64,000 nucleotides of DNA from NCBI GenBank assembly GCA_016806645.1, contig JACSYO010001682.1, positions 664,001 through 728,000 of the forward strand, in the 5' to 3' direction. Of this stretch, positions 55,410-64,000 are shown piece after piece. Positions within the stretch are counted from its first letter, which is position 1. Each line of letters begins with the position of its first letter. A program made the translations under genes and the position numbers. The notes under the pieces are model-generated. The model made no database searches and was not told the DNA's origin. It worked only from the letters and a program-made list of their open reading frames with translations. The stretch comes from Ophiodon elongatus (taxonomy: Eukaryota; Chordata; Actinopteri; Perciformes; Hexagrammidae).

Positions 55410-58400
55410 ATCGCCCTGAGAGTGGCCCATTAATCCAGTTGTTGATGGGGGGGAAGGGAGGTGGCGCTTTGATCTCTGGCTGAGTGTCTCCACAGCGAAG
55501 CTCTCGAGGCTAACCGCCTCCACTGAGGATCGCTCAAAATTAGAAAAGAGACTCCTTATGTGAAATGGGTTAATAGCACGTCTTCAGTCGAGAGGCCTTC
55601 GCCTCCGACGTGGGGCTGTTTTCCAATGAGTGGGTCCAATTTCAGATGAGGGCCTCTTCGCGAGAGGGAAACGAGGTGGTTATGTACTCTACAGAACAAC
55701 CTGCGTGAGAAACAATCTGAGATCCACACACTGTAATTGCATGAGGTCGTTACTGCGAGTGTCTGCTAATTGCATCTGACTAATGTATATGTGTGCACAT
55801 ATACAGTGTGAATGCGTTGGGTTCAAGACAGCAAGTCTAAAACCTGCTGCGAGTTAGTCAACTATGGGATTAAAACATCGCTTGGAGCAACGCACCTTTT
55901 TTTTCTTGTAGAAACTGGAAAAATGAGGCTGAAGTTTTGATAACATTCCAGTGTGGTGGTTCGTCGTTTTGCTTCATTATTAAGTAAAAACATTGTTAAG
56001 TTAAAACATTACAGGCGCTAATAGTTCCGTCCCAGTCGCAGGAAAAAGTGTTGGCGCTAAAAAAAAAAGAAAAGAAGACTTGTATCTCGCTTGCAGAAAC
56101 GCACAATGCCATGTGGTTGCCATTATGGAACGATTGGTTAGGTTTAGGAAACAAAACAGCCTGGTTAACGTTAGAAAAAAATATCATGTTTTTTGTTGTT
56201 TGTAAAATAATAAAGTAACAAAGTAACATAACTTACATAACTAACAGTTTCAACGGTAACATAATAAACCGCGTAAATATACAGCAACAGCCCGTGGTAG
56301 ACTTCCTTCTGTAGCCTTATGCAACAACCGCAACAGCGTAATGTAACTTTCGGTTCCACAAACAGCGGGTGAAAGTGTCCTGTGTTTGTTTGTTTCGCTC
56401 ACATCTTGCCGAGTGCATCGCATGATGGAGAAGTGAAATACTTGCTGCGAAAATGACTGCGATCTAGGGGAGTTTTTAGCCAAAAGGCTCCGTAAACGTT
56501 TAATGCCACTACTCATAATTTAATTACTACACTTTCTTTGTCATCATCATTATTCCTGCATCGTACTGCATCATGGTATAACGCCTTTATTGTCTCTAGA
56601 GGATGCTGTGTCAAGTCTGATAAATATCCTCAAGTGATGTCACTTGAGTCGGCGTCAGTTAGGGCTGAAGACTACAAGTTTGAAAAGAAAGAAATATCTG
56701 GGTTTGTGGAGTTAGTGAGAAATTAGCTTAGCAAACTTCTGTATCCCGCTGCTCATCTGTGCTGCAGGCTGGAGTCTACTAGCATAACACACCTGAATCG
56801 GGTTGCATTGTGGGTAACGTAGGCGGCAATCTTTGACAAGTACTGTATGTAAATAATCTGTGGTTCCGCTGCTTTGATCCCGATTCGACTGTCCTTCAGG
56901 AGTCTGTATTCCTTTAAAATGTTAAGGAATACATCAGTAAAAACACTCACTGACAAGATATTTCATATGCTTAGCAAAATATCCAATCTTGCGGGACAGT
57001 ATCAGCTTGTCATGACGACAACATTATAGGTCAGACACTCAGAGCACATGGATACGGTTATGGATCTTGGTGAACTGGACAAACAGCCTGCACTGACTGC
57101 AGAGCATTAGTTAACATTTAACTGAAGGCACAATCTTTCCCCACCCTTAACCACCGTGCTTTTGTTTCTTACACCTAACTGCGGGAGTCAGGACGTGGGA
57201 AACCCGGTCTTTATATGCCCTCCATCATCCTGCCCCGACCCACGTCCCCACTCGTTACATAAATGTAGCACCTCATTCATATGGACATCACTTCTATGAG
57301 ACAGGGAAAGACACTAAAAAGACACTAAAAGCTCAGAATGGAACTGAGGGAAACTGCAGAGTCGGTGATAATTCTCTGCGATTTATCACTGGGAGAGACA
57401 CCCTTCACATTACACAGCGATTTGATCCACTGTTATTAAAACATAACGATTTGTGCAGCTTTAAGGTTTTGGTTGAATCACTTTTAGGTAAAGTGGAACT
57501 ATGTATCTTCTTACTCTGCAAGTTACCGCTGTTCAGCAAAAGTTACGCGGTCGTGCTTTTAAAAAGGTACAATCCCTGATTTTGCTATGGAACGATTGGG
57601 TTCCAAAAGAAGCTCACTGTTATTAATGTTTGAAACAACACACATGATCGTTGAGTTTTGCAAATCCAACATTTTACAATTTCTACAGAGCCCCTCTGGA
57701 GTCACATGGTAAAAAATACACCTTGATGTGTAATCCGTGCTCTTGACTTCTATATAGACACGAGGTTTTGTGAATATTTATGGCAGGAAATAAAAAATGT
57801 CCTTACTGTGCTTAATAATAATCACATAATATATATAATATATCCCATCAAAATTATAGCGTATATGTGGGTTCTTTAAAGATGGGAAAACCTGCTAAAA
57901 ATAGCTAATAGACTCCTTTCCCATTGCCAGTAGAGTAGTATGCCTTTATCTTTTTAGTCTTTTTAGTTTGACGTCACATTTTAATGAAGTGTTTTTTATG
58001 ACAGCAACGTAAAATTCCTGTTGTCTGACTGGAGTCTGGTGGATTTCAGGAAAGCATAGTAATTGTATGTTAATAAATGTTAATAATTGTCCTCATCCTT
58101 GATGACTTAATTTATTATAAATACACTTCAACGTATGTCAAATAATATTATTGAAGCCAGATCCTTTATTCATGTAAAAAAATTGCAATACTGGAATAAA
58201 AAAAAAAAACAGACAGTAAATGTTTTATTTAAGTAAACTCATGCAAGTATCATAAGCAAAATGCACTTAGTTACTGTGAGGAAGTATTTCGTGCACACAG
58301 ACTATGAAACTGAGGGTTACAGATGTGAGTTAGGGAGAGAATTCTTGACAGCACAGCCAGATCAAACCACTGGCAATGCTGATTCTAGCTCGTGTCTTTG

Positions 58401-59195
58401 CTTTTCCTGAACGTAACATTTTAAACACCTTGGTATTTTCACGTTGATCAGATGAAGAACGCAACCAACTGGAGACGAAATGCGGTAGAATGTAAACACT
58501 TTTACAAAGTAAAATGTCTTATTTTCATGGTTTTCTTCGTGGTTCAGGGGGGCACATCTTGAAAATCCACCAATGCTGGCGTTTTTTTTAATATAAATTT
58601 CTTAAAAGCACTTGGCCGTAGCACACCAGCCTTGCTGTTTAAATCTACTTGTTAAACACACACATCTTGACACCCGCATACAAAAGAGGCTGTATGTGTC
58701 AAACTGGAAGAAAGGAAGGATGTGCCGGGCTCCCGAAGACACAGAGGAAGGCGAGGCTGTAAATATTCATGGCGGAGCTGTCAGCGTGCCGTGCCTCTCT
58801 GCTGGCTCCTGTCACTCCATTGATCCTTCATACATGACATTCACGTCCAGTGACCGCCCAGCCTCACCTCAATCCTGTGGGAGGAGGTGCCCTTTCTCCC
58901 ACCTGCTTGATGTCGGTTCCTCTATAGGAGACGGGAGCATGCTGATCATCCTCTTCATCATTATATGCACACTAGTCCGTCACACCTTACATTTTTATCA
59001 GTATGTTATATTCAGGAGTTACGTTCTCCACTATGGTGCTGAAATCTAATCTTTTTGATCTCCTTGTTTCCTTAACGCTTCCCTGAACCGTCTACTTCAA
59101 TTAGTGATTTCCTACGTATCCCAGAATGCCTTTTAACAAGCCACAGAGGGCTGGGTTATGTCGGGCACTGCACGCTTCATTTTGGCTCGTAACAT
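55410..59195. other. Unique-looking stretch, no gene recognised
   Basis: 56120-56170 (GGTTAGGTTTAGGAAACAAA, GCCTGGTTAACGTTAG) resembles the core of a dispersed fish repeat possibly related to family A. A run of 12 A is at about 58199-58210. The 145-codon + frame 58612-59049 has a hydrophobic segment (I-I-L-F-I-I-I-C-T-L-V) but no motif, bias or splice context, and is left uncalled. Confidence 0.4.
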
Positions 59196-59199
59196 GCAT

Positions 59200-59400
59200 A
59201 GTGTCTTTTCAAACTAAACTTCTGTGATCATAAACAAAATGTACAGTTTCCACTTGTCCATGCGTACAGTATTTCTTTTCAAAATAAAGGCAGGTTTATA
59301 TAGTTTTATACTACTGCAACAAAACTTTTTTAGGCCGGTCTCCTGGGTGAAAGTCCCATGTTTGTTTGACCCAATCCATCCTCATCTGTCACGCACCCTT
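59200..59400. repeat. Dispersed repeat family A, copy 2
   Basis: GTGTCTTTTCAAACTAAAC, CTCCTGGGTGAAAGTCCCAT, GTTTGTTTGACCC and ATCTGTCACGCACCC align with 4732-4985 in block order. The central part differs, so the two copies may represent different subfamilies. Confidence 0.5.
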
Positions 59401-59404
59401 CACT

Positions 59405-60175
59405 GACTTTCTTGCTCTTTATGCTACGTCAGTTTTTCTGATTGTCTAATAATGATGCAGATGGTTTTACATTGTAGTTACAGTTCTCAGTGCCCCTCGG
59501 CGCTGTGTGGAGTTGTACGCCATGGTCTGTCAGTACACTGTGATGTCACTGCTGGGCGTGGTTGCAGGTGCAACAGGTGAAATACACCTGTTCAGCCTGG
59601 TTGCTGAACATTGCTCTTTAAGAAAGCATTCAGAAGGTGCTTTTTCAGGAAAACAAATGTCCATATATTTTTTTCCGGCCTTTGCTTTTTTTATTTCACC
59701 AAAGGGTGTCTCGCTATCAGACGCCAAGGGGCACCGACCGAGCAGCAGGAGGGTTGCTGAAACCCAAGTGGAATCTCGCAGCTTGAACAAAAATAATATT
59801 GCCTGAGAAGTGAAATTGGGAAAATGTGCTCACTTGTAAGATTGCATTGAAGATTAGCACTTGAACCCACCTCATAAATATGCCAGATGAAAAATGTTAA
59901 ATTGCGACAATACCGAGGGAGTTTCCTTGGCAAACCATGACGAGTAGCGATTGGTTGTTGCGAACACTGGGATGCACATTCACTTTCGATATTGGCTTCT
60001 GTGAGGTCGTCTGAACGTGCTTCTGCTCACCGAACACAGGAAGCTGCAGACACAGTGAACCAATATTGTTGGATTATTATATTAGCCTTAAAAGTCAGCC
60101 AACCTCGATGGCTACCTACGGATTAAGTGACCAAATGTTCTAAAAGCACAGCACGTTGCTCAAACCTTAACTAAT
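59405..60175. other. Unique-looking stretch, no gene recognised
   Basis: Antisense-overlapping frames at 59507-59806 + and 59530-59790 - have no motif. Confidence 0.4.
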
Positions 60176-60179
60176 GCCA

Positions 60180-60500
60180 CAAATGGAGAATACAGGCAAC
60201 AGAGGGAGGAGCACCCAAATGCAGACAAACGCACACAAGGCAAACAGGATGGCAAGATATTTACTGTGGGCCATAGTCAGGAACAGGTTGGCAACAGGAT
60301 GGCAGTCCAGACAGTCAAAACAAATCCAAGAGGGACACAGCTGCAGAAAAAGGAGCAGGTGGCTGGACGCAACGGCAATGAGCAACATAACAAACACTGA
60401 CGATCTGGCAAGAAGCAGGCGGAGAGGGGCTGGTAGAACTACTGCAGGAAATACTGCAGGGCTAATGAGGGGAAGTGGAACCAGGTGAGAGCCAGGTGAC
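60180..60500 (-). mobile_element. LTR-like retroelement end, minus strand
   Basis: Read on the minus strand, a pyrimidine-rich leader (CCTGCTCCTTTTTCTGCAGC, CTGTCTGGACTGCCATCC) leads to GTAAATATCTTGCC, then GTTTGTCTGCATTTGGGTGC and CTCCCTCTGTTGCC. This ordering, with a degraded polyadenylation hexamer followed by 'TCTGCATTTGGGTNC', is what I know from the 3' part of fish LTR retroelements. Boundaries and family are uncertain. The 76-codon minus frame 60167-60397 is within it. Confidence 0.45.
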
Positions 60501-60504
60501 TTGG

Positions 60505-62680
60505 AGGGGTGGCAGAGTCCGAGGGCATGTGGTGGATGGATGGAGAATGGCAGCGGTACTGTGGAAAGGTTTCCACATCACGCGTTGCATACTGGAGCTC
60601 GGCTACCAAACAAGCTGTGGTGTATTCATGTTTAACTGAGCTTGAAGGGGAACACAGAGAAACTTTCCCCCCGTTCAACAGATGAATGTGAGAACAACCT
60701 TTTTCAGTGGAGGGGGACTTTAAGGTAAATGCACGGGATTGAGCCATGACTAGAAATATCAATGTTGTTATCAAAAAAGAATAAAAGCAATGTTGGTGAT
60801 TTTGAGGGGAATATGTGCAAGCCAGAGTTGTTATGTTACACAAGTCCATAGGCACACAATATATTGAATATATCTCTGTGGTTTCTTGTTTTTGTTGTCA
60901 GCATTAATGAAATCAACATAATTACAGTACAACCATCTCTCTAGTAGGCCACTCCCACTTAAACTTCACAAATAGACAGCAAATGTCCGACACAGGAACT
61001 AATTCTTAGTTAAATATTTTACATTGTGTGCAGCTGTAAGTGGGAAAGAGAAGTTTATGACTAATGAAAAGAGTGAGCATACTGTAGCAAAATCAACTGA
61101 GTTCAAATTTTTTACTTTAGGTGGGTGTGTTTTTAACATAGCCCAGAGTCTGCCCACAGTATTACTAACTAGATTGGGAGCTCTATCGATTTTTCCACAT
61201 CAAAGTCAGGAGAACTGACTGAAAAATTTATTTGAGCGTCTCCAGAGTGAGCGCTGTGAGGTCTGATGAATTCCCTCAAGAGATGTCAAGACTGGAAATG
61301 AAAAACAATCTGGATCATTCACCAACATCTTCCTAAGTTGGTTCTTAAATTTGTTCTTGAGAAAGATCCTCTGAAAGGTCTGCGTCAGATTCATGATGTG
61401 TTCTCCAACTGCAGAATAGTTCATACCGATGTTCTTATAACGATGAATCCCATTGGTCTTGTAAATTAAACGATCCGGAATGGCGTTCTGGCCTCTTCGA
61501 TCATTAAATTAATAAATCTGATTGGCGATATCAAACATAATAATGTCAAGCGAGTTTTGTTTTGCTGTGCGCTGCGGCCTGGCGTTCCTCCCGGCTGATG
61601 ACATAGAGATACTCACTTAACAAATCAGAAAGTAGTGTCACCCCACGGTTATTTTGCCAGCAATCCACACTGACAACGTCTTCCGTAAACAGATGAAACA
61701 ACAGTAACATTGATTGATTGATTTGATTTCCTCACCCACCACAGGGAGTGAGGTGAATCTGTTTCTGGTGAAAAAAGCAATCAATCAATGTAGATATGGT
61801 TTATAAGGTAAAATACATATATACAGTGGGACATTTGTGGGATTCAAACAGCTGAATATGCAGATTTCGCTTCATTAAATGCAACAAAAAATGACTTGAA
61901 GCTTGTAACTTCTGCACAAAAGATGCGTACAGTGCTATGATACTGTAGTTTTTTTTGTTTTTGGATTCCCCAACACCATCACTTGTTCACATTTTACATA
62001 ATCCTGTCTTTATATAATACTTGACATCACTGTACGATAACCTGAGGCAATGAAGTCACCTCGTGCGATGTCTAATTTCAGTTTGTCATGCATAGTTTAC
62101 ATTATCTCTTCAATCTTGCACTGAGCGGAGAAAGACAAACATGCTGTCCCTGAGGGGGAGAACGGGGAAATCGGATCATGATGTATTTTACAACCTCACT
62201 AGGTCGCCACTGTTGCATGTTTCTTTTTACGGAGCTTCAAGGTACTGCTGAACATTATGGGTGACGTTTGCATAGCGTTCTTGCAGATTTATACTTTAAT
62301 AAGACTCAGCTTGGACTACAATATCTATAACCGTATGTAACTACATTTCAGTGCTTATTGTTATTGATTTGTGGTCCACAGTGGTGCTTTTCTCAGGAAA
62401 TAATTACACCTCCACACTGACAGGCACCATGGCCACATAATTGCCTTCATAAGAACTTCATACACTCCTTCAATGTGTCTTTAATCAATACATTGATATA
62501 AAAGAACCTGTGCTGTTGCTAAATAGATTAAGATACACACACATTGCTGTATGGTTTTTGTTCTGCATTCAGCGTGCAGCAGCAGAGCCCGAGACACTTT
62601 GTACATCCTGATGTTTCTCCTCCGTCCCCTCTGGCCCCTGCACCGGTCATGCTTCATGAACCCTGGCTGATGCACAGGTG
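60505..62680. other. Unique-looking stretch with one hairpin
   Basis: Contains the inverted repeat at 61707-61791. The 138-codon minus frame 60439-60855 is unrecognised, without splice or coding support. 62150-62330 may be repetitive but could not be paired. Confidence 0.4.
61707..61791. repeat. Nested inverted repeat (14-bp and 6-bp stems)
   Basis: ACATTGATTGATTG (61707-61720) is exactly complementary to 61778-61791. Inside, CCTCAC (61730-61735) pairs with GTGAGG (61748-61753). The outer arms consist of ATTG repeats, so slippage could have produced them. The inner asymmetry is large for a miRNA precursor. Confidence 0.75.
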
Positions 62681-62683
62681 GAT

Positions 62684-62685
<2 letters not shown>

Positions 62686-62721
<36 letters not shown>
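62686..62721. repeat. (GA)n microsatellite
   Basis: Seventeen to eighteen GA units, followed by AAAAGGGGGG. Confidence 0.95.
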
Positions 62722-62724
<3 letters not shown>

Positions 62725-62726
<2 letters not shown>

Positions 62727-63450
62727 GGGGTAGGCAGTGGCCATGGCCTGTTTGCTGAGAGGATGAAGAAATCTGTCATTATCCTCTGCAAGCCATTCCT
62801 CTCACGCTGCCTGGGACCTGACTGTTAATTGCCCGGAGAATTCGTCCAAACAGAGAAACATCCGCGACGGGGATGTGAATCGATCAGCTTTCATGAGGCT
62901 TCAAAAGAATCTTCTTTTCTTTATGAAACAAATGTTGAATCCCCTTAAGTGTTGTTATTTTAGAGAAGAAGGAAACTTTGTGTTATAATGTGCAATAATT
63001 CTATTATTCATCCCTTCTGCACTCTCTACTGTAAGTAGTCTACTATACAGGCTACACTGTTTGTCTAACTCAAAGCTAGCCTGCTTCCATGACTGACTGA
63101 CATTCTGTCATTCATTCTCCTTGTGAGTGGACTCTTGAACAGTTATTTTTGCCAATTGGGAGATATCCTAGCTGTCCGAACTTTCTGGATAAGTCTGACC
63201 CTGATTTAGTATGCCACGGTATGTAGCTGATGTGGACAGTTTTTTCCCCTTTCCTCCAGTTGCACTTACGGTCCCAATGACATGGCGGCATAAATGAATG
63301 AATGACACATGAATGCAAGAACTTGGGGCCTGGCACTGCAGTAAACTGTAAACTGTATTATGATCCACTGTAAGCCTTGCTCTCAAGAACATTGGGGAAT
63401 ATCAGTGGGGCATTGTAGGTTTTTTTGAAACAATAGTGAAACAGGAGGAA
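62725..63450. other. Unique-looking stretch, no gene recognised
   Basis: No exon or RNA gene recognised. The last part (63310-63420) may already be repeat sequence linked to family C. Confidence 0.35.
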
Positions 63451-63459
63451 ATATAGCAT

Positions 63460-63690
63460 TTGTTGGGGACTATTATCAGTGGAGGATTAATACACATTTG
63501 GTGATATAGTAAGTACTGTATTTGTTGCAGCTGGACGCTGTATGTGGGACTGAGTCAAAACAAACTACAGTGTGTGTGTTCATGGTAACGAAGTTACATG
63601 TCACCAAGTGCAACAGTGCGGCTAAATTATGTGTTTTAATAGTTTCTGGACTACAATGGAGCTCTATGGCACACAGGAAGAAGATACATC
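63460..63690. repeat. Dispersed repeat family C, copy 2
   Basis: GGGACTGAGTCAAAACAAAC, TTCATGGTAACGAAGTTACA, GTCACCAAGTGCAACAGTGC and GGCTAAATTATGTG match 22501-22613. This copy also keeps CATTTGGTGATATAGTAAG upstream and TACAATGGAGCTCTATGGCA downstream. It matches a percomorph repeat I recall but cannot name. Confidence 0.65.
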
Positions 63691-63787
63691 AGGCCGTGAC
63701 ACACACACAATACTTAGTAGTTAGTAGATACATGTATTGTTTGGTTCTGCACATGACATTTGATGACATGAAGAAAACATTATAGAT

Positions 63788-64000
63788 TAGGTCTGGGCAA
63801 TATATCGATACTATATGATATGAGGCTGGATATCGTCTTAGATTTTGGATTTCGTATTATGGTAATATGGCATAAGAGTTGCTGGTTTTAAAGTGTCATT
63901 TTCTGAACTTAACAGACTGATCTGGCTGTTCTAATATTTTCCTTTACCCACTCATCCAAATTACTGATGATTATTTAAAAAACATTTTTTTTTATAAACA
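63788..64000 (+). mobile_element. hAT/MITE-like element, truncated by the window end
   Basis: Opens TAGGTCTGGGCAATATATCG, then GAGGCTGGATATCGTCTTAG, ATATGGCATAAGAGTTG, GTGTCATTTTCTGAACTTA and GATGATTATTTAAAAAACAT. This is the left end and body of a very common percomorph element whose TIR reads roughly GGGCTGGGCAATATATCG. The right end lies beyond the window. Confidence 0.65.

Noticed and set aside
58612..59049. 145-codon plus frame with one hydrophobic segment
   Set aside because: Cys-, His- and Ser-rich with no family resemblance or splice or promoter support. A chance frame in moderately GC-rich DNA.
60439..60855. 138-codon minus frame
   Set aside because: Partly overlaps the LTR-like block and has no coding signature.
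1..64000. CRISPR array, phage, operon or bacterial defence system
   Set aside because: No regularly spaced direct repeats with unique spacers, no dense gene packing, no bacterial ribosome-binding sites. Composition and repeats are those of a fish genome.

Overview
The window reads as nuclear DNA of a ray-finned fish, most likely a percomorph teleost. It is AT-rich and has no compact genes, operons or Shine-Dalgarno-type structure. Long GT, GA, TA and GAA microsatellites are common. Several dispersed sequences resemble repeats I know from percomorph genomes: the 52.1 kb element, the 'GGGCAATATATCG' element at the right edge, the 48.2 kb terminal-inverted-repeat element and the 'TGGGTGACGTCA' family. 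The taxonomic call rests on memory of these repeats, not on a search.

No complete protein-coding gene can be supported. Nearly all open frames are chance frames or frames through microsatellites. Two places could belong to a real gene, both on the minus strand. One is a 65-codon, coding-like reading frame at 8532-8726, followed about 100 bases later by AATAAA; it looks like a terminal exon. The other is a CpG-dense block at about 50.8-51.5 kb with a canonical GTAAGT donor next to an ATG (51237-51247); it looks like a promoter and first exon. They could be the two ends of one gene of about 43 kb, but no internal exon was found and the link is only a hypothesis.

Layout. 1-4 kb: unique sequence with a strong 17-bp hairpin at 2.1 kb. 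4.06-4.65 kb: a complete 584-bp hAT element with perfect 8-bp target duplications. 4.7-20 kb: mostly unique, with a GT and a GA microsatellite, the candidate terminal exon and a tRNA-SINE fragment. 20.4-30 kb: a patchwork of retroelement and DNA-transposon remnants (LINE tail, solo LTR-like block, hAT pieces, several paired repeats). 31.2-34 kb: a diverged tandem repeat of about 135-140 bp, a long GA tract and a C-rich quadruplex-prone tract. 37.5-48.6 kb: hAT remnants, TA, GT and GAA arrays, a reverse-transcriptase motif fossil and a terminal-inverted-repeat element. 50.7-51.5 kb: the CpG-rich block. 52.1-54.1 kb: the percomorph dispersed repeat, a TTTGTAGT-rich minisatellite and a GT array. 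54-64 kb: largely unique, ending in LTR-like, paired-repeat and hAT-like elements, the last cut by the window end.

So the window is best viewed as intergenic or intronic DNA shaped by repeats, with possible conserved regulatory islands between them. I found no defence system, operon, CRISPR array, rRNA or intact tRNA gene, and nothing I would call a new biological system. The most useful leads are the two gene-end candidates, the intact hAT insertion, the modular CRE-bearing repeat family and the paired repeat families.
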